64,000 nt of DNA, from contig CALSFV010000389.1 in NCBI GenBank assembly GCA_943737045.1, positions 175,619-239,618 on the forward strand, given 5' to 3'. The stretch is from Parapristionchus giblindavisi. Lineage: Eukaryota > Nematoda > Chromadorea > Rhabditida > Diplogasteridae. The notes below the pieces were generated by a model. That model was not told the DNA's origin and made no database searches. It saw only the letters and a list, made by a program, of their open reading frames with translations. Shown in pieces: positions 53,779 through 62,221 of this stretch. Position numbers and translations under genes: made by a program. The stretch's first letter is position 1. Each line of letters starts with the position of its first letter.

Positions 53779-54200
53779 ATTGTTATGTATTTGGACACAA
53801 CACGTAGTAGTAATGTAGAGACTTTATTGAGAGAGAGAAAACAGTACCACCGGTACAAAGCGTAACCTGGCGCTTCCTAATCCCAAGCGGAAGTCCAAGC
53901 TATAGTGTGTTCCCAATCTAACTACCGTGAATCAGATGTGGAAACAGGGTCCAATATAATATATTCAAGGGGTGTCCCATACTAGAATCTCCTACAGAGG
54001 GGAAGAGGGAGGTCACCATCCCACAAACAAGAAAGCAACCGAGAGTGAGGAGAGAGGGCGGCGCCTGCCGATCTCTCTCCTCTCCCTCGCCTAGATTTCC
54101 TAAGGCGACGTTCCCCTTCCCTCAGTAAGTGATTCTCCGGGATCACTAAGTTTATTTCCAATACAAGACAATATAGAAATAAATGAATGAAAAATACGAT
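53779..54200 (-). mobile_element. Possible LTR end on the minus strand
   Basis: The host intron breaks after 'aatcaataatat' (compare 23250). The minus strand there reads an AATAAA signal in 'ctctcaataaagtctctaca' followed within 60 bp by a CATAACA terminus, the layout of a retrovirus-like LTR 3' end. I could not find the other LTR boundary, a 5-bp duplication or any pol sequence, so the right limit is arbitrary. 54200-55100 holds low-complexity AT-rich DNA with no gene I recognise. Confidence 0.3.
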
Positions 54201-55173
54201 ACGATAATTGTGTGGCTAATATAATATTGATTGAAAATTGTTGATTGGATTGAATTGATGGGGGATTGTAGATAATGTGTATTGTATGTGATAGGATAGA
54301 TGTTGGGGTAGGGAGAAAGATTGGAATTATAATTGGATTTAGTGTTGATATTGATGGGTATGGGGAGTTATGATGATTGGGTTAGGGAAAGTTTCGATTG
54401 ATAGGATAAGATGGGATTACGCATAGGTAGGATATTTGTGAATGAATAATGAAAATGAATGAATACAAAGAAATGAAAATGTTAGAGATTACATAGTTGA
54501 GGATTGTTTTGATGAAGAAATATAATTTTATGAGAAATGATATTGATATAATTTTATTGGGGGGTTCCAGCCTACTGACCGAGGATGAAATATGAGTATT
54601 TTTATGTACATATATGTATTTTTTTGAATTTTTTTCATAATTCTTCAGTAGGTTTAATATGCAATGATGCATCGCGACCCAAAAATACTGGTAAATCGGC
54701 CCCTTTGCCGTACCGAAAAAGAAAATAGGGGCATGCGCCAATGAGACTCCGCACAACCCATAGACAAGAAAAATGTTAAATATAAACCCAAATAAAGAAA
54801 GGAAAAGGAAGAGAAAAAGGGGACATGAAAGACAAGACAACAAAAGGAAAAAAGGAAAAAAACACTCGCGACGATGAAATACGAAAACAACAAAGTTCGG
54901 AGTGGTGACTCTCGGCTGTTGGGATCTCTTGAATGGGTCTGGTCTCTACCGCTTGTTTATGGGTCCCAGTGTGGTGTTGCGCATGTGAAACCAACTATTA
55001 CCATTTTACGCTTGAGAGAGAGAAGAGATACCTAATGAACAAAACTACAAAAGCATAAGGCAGGCCTTCCGAATACGTCATAGAAATTTTCTTGTATACT
55101 ATTCTCTCTCCCACTTAGGAACTAAGCCATCGTGCTTTGGCTACGTAGTTTCCACAACGCTGGGTTAAACTAA

Positions 55174-55913
55174 CAAGGGAACCATATTGCATTCCCGTGG
55201 GGATATGACTAGTGACAGACACCGTTAATAAGCAAAAAGTTTAATTGCTTCGAGAAAATCGATAATGAAAATCGCGCAAATCCGAGGCAAGGCAAGAGGT
55301 AATTGAGATCAACTCGGCTTTGAGCTCTTTTCTCACCGACCCTTGTGGTGTAGTGGATAAGGCGCTCGCATTTCATTTTGTAAGTACATGGCTCGATGCC
55401 TGGTATGCGATAGTATTTTTTGCTGATTTTTTTCGAATACAGAATAAGAGCAATAAAGTGTTTATGCCGTTAGCATTTTTGAAATTTAACAACATTTCGA
55501 ATCAGAACTTGAAACTCCTTAAAAGCAGACACAAAAGCGCGCGAGCAATAGATAAGAGGTTAAGCAGACGATCGATAATGATCTACAAAGGATAACAATG
55601 AATCAATAGATCTGAACTTTTGAACTTGAAAAAAGCAGCAAAAAATAGTTCCGCATAGCAGGCATCGAACCATGTATTTACAAAATGAAATGTAAGCGCC
55701 TTATCCACCACACCACAAGTGTCGGTGAGATAGCAGCTCAAAGCCGAGTTGATCTCAATGATCTCGGATTTGTGCGATTTTCATTATCGATTTTGTCGAA
55801 GCTCTTAAACTTTTGAGATTGCTTATTAACGGTGTCATATCAGAATCGGATACTGATTCGAATGGTATATGTCACTAGTCATATCGCCACGGGAATGCAT
55901 TATGGTTCCCTTG
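55174..55913. mobile_element. Tourist-like foldback with tRNA-like modules, 740 bp
   Basis: Ends CAAGGGAACCATA and, inverted, CAAGGGAACCATA, flanked by TAA (55171-55173 and 55914-55916). Each arm carries a tRNA-like module: A box TGGTGTAGTGG at 55346-55356 and near-B box GGCTCGATGCC at 55390-55400 in the left arm, with the mirror at about 55665-55730. The arms share the first eight bases and the TWA target with 21726-22784 but little internal sequence. Confidence 0.75.
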
Positions 55914-56787
55914 TAAGTGCGGTTGCAACCCTACACGATCACGAAAATATGTGAAAATTGACCTGGAGTAAATAACGCAAAATAAGTTAGAAGTGATGCT
56001 ATCATAGGAGCTCCAGTCAGTCCAGGACTATAACTAATAAGCAAAACAAGTGAGCGATCTACGGTGGATTACATGCAAACTGGCGTCACAACAACGATAA
56101 AATTCTACACGGCCGTGCAAAGATTAATACACAATAAAACAATTTGCTCGCTATTCAGCATATTCGTCGCCGGTTCGGGGATTATCTGACCTTCTCCCCT
56201 CACCGAGTTTCTGCGAACGAGGTGGTGACATCTGAATACGGTGATTCAGATGCCGCTAAAATGGATAGTGGACCTAAGGGTCGCTCAATATACAAGGGAA
56301 GGGCATTGGGTGGGTTAAAGGAAAATGAGGCGGCGGTAGGCGTTACAGTGTTTTTACTCGGACGAACTGCCGCAGTGGCGGAGAAATGAATATTTTTAAA
56401 ATACTGTATAAGGACCTTATTTACTTCAAATGCTTGTTTTTCAACATATCGAGCACATTTCTTATCGTTGGCCACCGAAATCAAAGAAGTTGGGTAATCA
56501 CAATTTGTAGTTGAGAAACCAACGTGGTGAATTCACGTTTCTATTAGCAATAATGTGTTGTTTTTACTTTCCCGTATGATTGTAACTTGAATACTTATAC
56601 TATTTCAACGAAAAAGCTAAACAATCAGTATTTTTGATTGCAGGTTGAAATTGTGATTCCTCCTCGATCGATAATCTACTTTGATCTACTCCTTCGTGTT
56701 CTCAATGAGGATGTCGCCTCGGGCAGTGGGGCGGAGTTTGTGCTGCGAACGGATCACGAGACTAGAGTGTACTGTATGAGGTGAGGA

Positions 56788-57552
56788 GTGATTGATGAGA
56801 TGCTCGAATCAATCAATGATCCTGAGCTATTATCTATACGAGATGCCATCTCGTTTCATAGGCATCCTAAGGAGAAGAAGCCTGGTAGCACTCATGATAG
56901 AGTGATTAAAGTACAATTGCCTAATCATTCACTGCAGGAAAGATTCATCAAGGCAGGTCGAAAGATGAGAGTATGCAGACTATCAGGTTCCCCTCACAGC
57001 TACTTACGACCCGACTATACGCAGGAGCAGCTACAATTGGACCGCACACTACGAAAGGAAGCAGGTATTAAGAACGCTCAGGCAGGGCAACTGGAGTATC
57101 TGGTCAGAGATCTCCAGATTGTACGACTGAGTGTTCCCCGTGCTCTACCCCCAAGATCTAAGGCTGCACTAGAACAGAGCAAAACCAAAGATCAAAGGGG
57201 CGGAGCACCCTTGCCCAATCCGTCTGTTCCATCTATGGATGAATATCCTCCTCTTGCTAACTCTGGTGGACAGCCTAGCTCAGTCTCCGTCACTCGTTCT
57301 CGTGGTACTCTTCGTGGAAGAGGACTTGGTCGTGGTGGTACTACAGCCAGTAATACGACGGGCAGAGGTGACTCTCGTAAAAGACAGCGAGGCACCAATG
57401 ACAAGCCCTCGCCTGATAATAAAAAGAAGACTAGATCTAGTCGAAAGGCTGAACAGGTTGTGAAAGTACCACCGAACCATGATACTGAGAATGAGAGTGA
57501 CGGAATGGGCGATGATGACCTGAATGGTGATTCCATTCTTTCCGTTCACTAG
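56788..57552 (+). CDS. CR1-like LINE ORF1, 5'-truncated, 254 aa
   Basis: ORF1 of non-LTR elements encodes an RNA-binding chaperone that packages the element's RNA. Here residues about 40-110 form an RRM-like block including 'DRVIKVQLPNHSLQERFIKA' and 'LRPDYTQEQLQLDRTLRKEA', the motif seen in ORF1 proteins of CR1/Jockey-type LINEs. The second half is Ser, Gly, Arg and Lys-rich and probably disordered. The ATG at 56788 lies in host sequence ('ggagtgattgatgag' follows the donor of the 56644 exon), so the true N-terminus is missing and the first residues are host-derived. It ends with TAG at 57550-57552 in the same frame as ORF2. Confidence 0.75.
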   Translation: MIDEMLESINDPELLSIRDAISFHRHPKEKKPGSTHDRVIKVQLPNHSLQERFIKAGRKMRVCRLSGSPHSYLRPDYTQEQLQLDRTLRKEAGIKNAQAGQLEYLVRDLQIVRLSVPRALPPRSKAALEQSKTKDQRGGAPLPNPSVPSMDEYPPLANSGGQPSSVSVTRSRGTLRGRGLGRGGTTASNTTGRGDSRKRQRGTNDKPSPDNKKKTRSSRKAEQVVKVPPNHDTENESDGMGDDDLNGDSILSVH

Positions 57553-60500
57553 GATTATCATAATCAGGCACATCCTTCTGGTGATCTAACTTGCTCTTTA
57601 TCTTTCTCAGAAAATAATTCGCCTAATTGCTTAATCTCTTCTCATATCTCTTCTAACCATATCTCACTTTGTTTACTTAATACTAGGTCAATTGGTCACA
57701 AACTCACTTATCTTGATGATTTCTTCTCCACTATGAACTATTCTATTGTTGCTCTAACAGAAACATGGGCATCCCCTTCTACTATATCTGATTCTATGTT
57801 GGCTATGTCTAGATATTCCATTTTCCGTTGTGATCGTGATTGCAATGGAGGTGGAATAGCACTCTTATCCCATTCTTCTATTCCATCTACGTCTATTTTC
57901 TCTCAATCCTTCTCTTCTTTGTGTCAAGCCTTAGGTGCGCTGGTATATCTCCCTCAAAATCTCAAAATTCAGATATTTGTTGTCTACCGTAGTCCATCAT
58001 GCAGATCAATCGATTTCTCAAATTGTCTTTCTTTTATTCATGATATCATATGCAAATCTAATCTCCCAGTTATTATTATGGGAGACTTTAACTGTAAGGA
58101 AATCGATTGGTCCCAAATGGAATCTCACACTTCTGCCAATCATCATTCATCAATTCTTCTCTCTTTCGCTCGGTCTCTATCGCTCTTTCAATGTGTCCTA
58201 TCACCTACACGTGGCAACAATATATTAGACTTTGTTCTGACCACTCATCCATCTGTAATCTCTTCTTGTAGAGTACTACCGCCTCTGCCAAAGCTTGATC
58301 ATTCACTTGTCTCACTCAATATAAATTCTGCCTTGCCAAAGACACCGTCACGTCTAGTCCGTGACTACAGTAAAACAGATTGGACAGCTGTTCAGTGCGC
58401 AATAGCCTCCATTGATTGGTATTCCCTCTTCGCTCATTGCAGTCAAGACGCTGACACACTCTATTCTATTTTCACCGATTCAATTCACTCTATCATAGAG
58501 CAATTTGTTCCGCTCCGCAAACTTCATTCTCATATATCACACCTCTCATCCTCATCTTTAAATTTACTTCGCAGAAGCAGAATCCTATATCGAAAGAGGT
58601 ACAGAATAGGACTCTCGCCTTTTCTCCGCATGAATAAGAGATTTCGACTATCGATTAACAAGACAAGACGTGCACGAGAACGATCATTACTGAACCGACC
58701 TAACCTTAAGGCTTTTTATCGATTCGCGGGTGATAGGATAAAGGACACTCAATCTACTATTGAATCTCTCACCGGGATTGATGGGACCGCCATTATTACT
58801 GATGAGGGTAAGGCACAAGCATTTGCTGACAGTTTTGCATGCTCATTTAATAACACTTCATATACTATTCCCGATAAGTACGATGCACGAACAGATCGGT
58901 CTATTGATTTCATCGATTTTTCACCCACATCTATCACAACTGTAATCAAGAAACTACCCAACAGGAATTCAACATCGCCTGACCAGATACCGTATATCTT
59001 CCTAACTAAAACATCCCACCAAATTGCTATCCCACTCTCGATATTATTCAATCGTTTCCTTCTTTTGTCTCAGTGTCCATCTATCTGGCTGACAGCATAT
59101 GTTAAACCAGTATACAAAAGAAAAGGTAAGAAGCACGAATTGTCTAATTATCGTCCGATTAGCCTCACATGCGCCATTTCCAAAGTTATGGAACGAATTG
59201 TATGCAAGGAATTAACAATTTTTCTATCTAATAACAATCTAATGCCCAATGAACAACATGGATTTCGCATGAAACGCTCATGTAATACTTGTCTAATTTC
59301 CACTTTTGATGAGTGGCACAAAACATTGAACGAAAAGCAGTTCATTTCATGTGCATTCATTGATTTTTCTAAAGCCTTTGATTGCATCCCACTTAACCTC
59401 CTCGCATATAAATGCGAAAAGAATGGCATTAAAGGATGTTTACTTAGATGGATTGTATCTTTCTTAAATGCACGAACACAATCTGTACTTGTTGGTCAGT
59501 CCCTTTCCCGTCCATTTTCAGTTACTAGCGGAGTACCCCAAGGATCAGTTCTTGGTCCACTCTTATTCTCGTTGTACATTAGTGATATCCCTTCTATTCT
59601 ACCTCTCCACTCTCGCTGTGCCATTTACGCAGATGACATTAAGTTGTATACCGTATCTAACACGTCCTTATTGCAAGAATCACTGGATCGCATTAATCAA
59701 TGGTCTAACACATGGGGATTATCCATGTCCCCTACTAAAACAGTTGTTATGCATCTCGGTCGAAATCATCCTGATGTCTCGTTCTTTATCGGTAACTGCA
59801 CCCTACCAGTAGTTGACAAAATCAAGGATCTCGGGATAACCTACAACAACAAGCTAGAATTCAATGATCACATTGAAAATATAGTAACAAAGGCATCAGC
59901 ACGTTGTGCGTTTATTCATCGATCGTTTAAGTCCCGTAGTATAAATGTGTATGCCCGTCTCTTTACAACATATGTCCGTCCTATTTTAGAGTACTGCAGT
60001 GAACTTTGGTCTCCTCAATCAATATCCCTTATTGCACGTATCGAGTCCGTCCTTCATCGATTTTCCAGGCTCGTGTTCAGCAAGTGTAATCTGTCATATC
60101 GACCTTACCTGGAGCGCATACAACACCTCAACCTCACTTCACTTCACTCCCGCCGAGATCAGAATGACCTCATATTCACGTACAATGTAATCCACTCACA
60201 TCTTGACCTTGATGCCCGTAAACTTTTTCTATTCCCTAATATTACCAACACTTCACGTAGACATAATTTATATTTAAGAACCCACAGATCTCACACAAAA
60301 AAGTTCTCATCTTTTTTGACAAATCGTATTGTGCAAAAATGGAATAATCTTGACAATAGTGTTGTTTGTACCCATAGTGCCAATGTATTTAAGTCTTATA
60401 TTCGTAACTCATAAGTATTGTATGCTACGATCTAGTAATCGTAGCCTTCTTTCTTACCTCCTGACTTTATCATACTGTTTAAACATTTAATTATGAATCT

Positions 60501-60555
60501 TAAAATACCCCCCGAGGTCAGATAAAATTTATTATTATTATTATTATTATTATAT
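56797..60555 (+). mobile_element. CR1-like non-LTR retrotransposon, nearly complete
   Basis: Runs from the end of host sequence near 56797 to the (TTATTA)n tail near 60525-60555. It has ORF1 and a full ORF2. 5' truncation inside ORF1 is normal for LINE insertion. A clear target duplication was not identified. The tail type and ORF2 fragments at 10900, 14391, 25080 and 48468 show that related families are common here. Confidence 0.88.
57733..60414 (+). CDS. CR1-like ORF2: endonuclease and reverse transcriptase
   Basis: APE endonuclease then reverse transcriptase. Seen: 'IVALTETW', 'VVYRSPS', 'IIMGDFNCKEIDW' and 'LDHSLVSL' for the endonuclease; 'NYRPISLTCAISKVMERIV', 'EQHGFRMKRSC', 'AFIDFSKAFDCIPLNLL', 'SGVPQGSVLGPLLFSLYI' and YADD at residues 632-635 for the RT; a C-terminal region ending 'SNVFKSYIRNS'-like, here 'ANVFKSYIRNS'. 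The frame has no stops in 893 codons. The annotated ATG is late: the in-frame sequence upstream back to 57553 reads 'LCLLNTRSIGHKLTYLDDFF', which is the first endonuclease motif, so translation must begin earlier or continue from ORF1. No alternative ATG exists between 57553 and 57733. Possibly active apart from its truncated ORF1. Confidence 0.9.
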   Translation: MNYSIVALTETWASPSTISDSMLAMSRYSIFRCDRDCNGGGIALLSHSSIPSTSIFSQSFSSLCQALGALVYLPQNLKIQIFVVYRSPSCRSIDFSNCLSFIHDIICKSNLPVIIMGDFNCKEIDWSQMESHTSANHHSSILLSFARSLSLFQCVLSPTRGNNILDFVLTTHPSVISSCRVLPPLPKLDHSLVSLNINSALPKTPSRLVRDYSKTDWTAVQCAIASIDWYSLFAHCSQDADTLYSIFTDSIHSIIEQFVPLRKLHSHISHLSSSSLNLLRRSRILYRKRYRIGLSPFLRMNKRFRLSINKTRRARERSLLNRPNLKAFYRFAGDRIKDTQSTIESLTGIDGTAIITDEGKAQAFADSFACSFNNTSYTIPDKYDARTDRSIDFIDFSPTSITTVIKKLPNRNSTSPDQIPYIFLTKTSHQIAIPLSILFNRFLLLSQCPSIWLTAYVKPVYKRKGKKHELSNYRPISLTCAISKVMERIVCKELTIFLSNNNLMPNEQHGFRMKRSCNTCLISTFDEWHKTLNEKQFISCAFIDFSKAFDCIPLNLLAYKCEKNGIKGCLLRWIVSFLNARTQSVLVGQSLSRPFSVTSGVPQGSVLGPLLFSLYISDIPSILPLHSRCAIYADDIKLYTVSNTSLLQESLDRINQWSNTWGLSMSPTKTVVMHLGRNHPDVSFFIGNCTLPVVDKIKDLGITYNNKLEFNDHIENIVTKASARCAFIHRSFKSRSINVYARLFTTYVRPILEYCSELWSPQSISLIARIESVLHRFSRLVFSKCNLSYRPYLERIQHLNLTSLHSRRDQNDLIFTYNVIHSHLDLDARKLFLFPNITNTSRRHNLYLRTHRSHTKKFSSFLTNRIVQKWNNLDNSVVCTHSANVFKSYIRNS

Positions 60556-60617
60556 AGAAAAAAAAAAGAAACTCGATTGTGACGGATACTGTATTTCACA
60601 CAATTTTCGATTTGTGA

Positions 60618-60735
60618 GGCCTTATCCATGAACGCTAGTAAACCGTTTTCCCACGAACATGAAATAGACGGAGGCATTCCACCATACGCTTGTGGCGTCA
60701 CTTTTTCTGGTAAACGATTCGTTCATGGTTGGGGA
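60618..60735. mobile_element. Old Tourist-like MITE, intron relic
   Basis: From 'ggccttatccatgaacgcta' to 'gtaaacgattcgttcatggt', with 'acgcttgtggcgtcac'. It is at the same intron position as in copies D, E and F, and is directly followed by a younger family member. Confidence 0.6.
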
Positions 60736-60740
60736 ATTTG

Positions 60741-60889
60741 TGGCCGTATGCATGAATAACGGAAAACCGTTTTGCGAGAAAATGTGACGTCATTAGCGCA
60801 GGCGGAGGATTCTTAGAAAACGCCTCCGGCTACGCTAGCGACGTCATATTTTCCAGGAAAACGGTTTTCCGTTGTTCATGGATATGCCT
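60741..60889. mobile_element. Tourist/PIF-like MITE, 149 bp
   Basis: Left end TGGCCGTATGCATGAATAAC, right end inverted AGGCATATCCATGAACAAC. Flanks are TTG (60738-60740) and CTG (60890-60892), consistent with a CTG target that lost one base match. It contains TGACGTCA in the left arm. Confidence 0.7.
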
Positions 60890-61657
60890 CTGGAGAAGTC
60901 TTTATGTCATGTCTGTATCAATATTGTCATTGAAGTAGAGACACGCACATTGTTTCTAAATATTACCCGTGACACGAAATCAACTGGTCGCTGTGAGCCT
61001 ATCAATCAATGATAATTCATTTCAGGTGTCAAAGTGTCGCCTGGTGGCGATACCATCTACGCTCAACTTTGGCAAGACCCATCCCGGTCGTGTGTCCTAC
61101 CGTACTCTACAGGTACCGTAATCTGAAATATTGACTGATTCACTGTAGCTGGTTCCCTCGATGAATCAATCAATAATCGAGCTATATTGTAGATCGATAA
61201 ATCAATCAATAATCGTGTCCTACTGTAGATCAATAAATCAATCAATAATCGCGTCCTACTGTAGATCTTCAATTCGTTCGACGAGGACATGATCGTGACG
61301 GAGATTCGACCGGCTGCACGCGACAACTCTGTGTACATAGAGCCCGTCACCATCCCCGAGGGCTCGTCTCATCTGCTGCGATCAGGCCGATTCACCACTC
61401 TGGTACGGTAGCCGGGTTTGGGATTACTGTAACCACTCTGGTACGGTGGGGATTACTGTAACCGTTGGGTACTGTATCCGATAATATTAGTACGGTGGCC
61501 CGGCTTGAGCTTACTGTAACCTAGGGGTACTGTATGTGATAAAATTATAATAATTCTAGCCTATTTTTAGGACCTATTTGGGTTGTCTGTTATTGTCGTT
61601 TCTTTATTTCCTTTTTTTTATGTTTCGTCTAATCTTTTCAGTTAATATTCTTCAGGA

Positions 61658-62221
61658 ATGAGTGAGGTTCGCTCTGATCAGCTCAACGCTCTGGCGGATC
61701 TGCTAGAGCCGATTCTCGCCAAGAAGAAACCGAAACAGGCTCCTATCCATTCGGTTCCCTCCGTGGCCTCTACCTCTCACCAACGCCAGCTCGAGTGCAA
61801 CGTGGCCGTTTTGAACTGCCTCGAAGAGGCCAAGATTGGAAAGGAAGGAAAGCTCTCTGAAGCTATTGAGAAACTGCTCCAACGGAACGCTCTTCTTATT
61901 CAGGGTGACAAAGACCCCTCGGTATTTGCGATGTTCGACCGTATCGCCATGGTCCAGCAGATAGGAGGTGGGCAAGCCGGCTCAGAAGCAGCTCTCATTG
62001 CTGCTACCATGATGGCCTCGTCGTCTTCTTCTTCTTCCTCTTCGACGCGCAAGAGACACGTGGATCAGCCCTTTCGTGCCAGGGGGCTGGATAGAAGGCA
62101 GACCAGTCCCCGTCGTTCTCCCGCCAACGATCGCTCCTCTGATCGACTCCGTTGCTACAACTGCGGAGGTTTCGGACACATCCGTCCACACTGTAGACAA
62201 GGCAACGCGGCATTCAGGTAA
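61658..62221 (+). CDS. gag-like protein with CCHC zinc knuckle, 187 aa
   Basis: Likely nucleocapsid protein of the DIRS/PAT-like element. It starts 'MSEVRSDQLNALADLLEPIL', has a helical middle ('IGKEGKLSEAIEKLLQRNAL'), a nine-residue serine run near residue 120-130, an Arg/Ser-rich linker and a C-terminal zinc knuckle 'CYNCGGFGHIRPHC' (residues 166-179, C-X2-C-X4-H-X4-C). The ATG follows the leader closely and is the first in frame. The stop TAA (62219-62221) lies within the overlap with the pol frame, which opens at 62013. Confidence 0.75.
   Translation: MSEVRSDQLNALADLLEPILAKKKPKQAPIHSVPSVASTSHQRQLECNVAVLNCLEEAKIGKEGKLSEAIEKLLQRNALLIQGDKDPSVFAMFDRIAMVQQIGGGQAGSEAALIAATMMASSSSSSSSSTRKRHVDQPFRARGLDRRQTSPRRSPANDRSSDRLRCYNCGGFGHIRPHCRQGNAAFR

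Larger units (their letters stand above)
53540..61402 (+). pseudogene. TMEM131-like exons, copy H
   Basis: Exons: about 53548-53610 ('QVSFDFGLVERNDSRTIRV' type, but reading 'HQVSFDFGLVERND'), a remnant of the next exon near 56359-56388 ('RTAAVAEK' region), 56644-56780 ('VEIVIPPRSIIYFDLLLRVL', then a 7-bp deletion before the donor), 61026-61112 ('VSKCRLVAIPSTLNFGKTHP') and 61265-61402 ('IFNSFDEDMIVTEIRPAARD'). The last two are in frame with phase-0 junctions. Insertions between them are a minus-strand LTR-like sequence and a foldback (53.8-56.1 kb), a CR1-like LINE (56.8-60.55 kb) and two MITEs. A DIRS-like element begins in the following intron. Confidence 0.72.
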
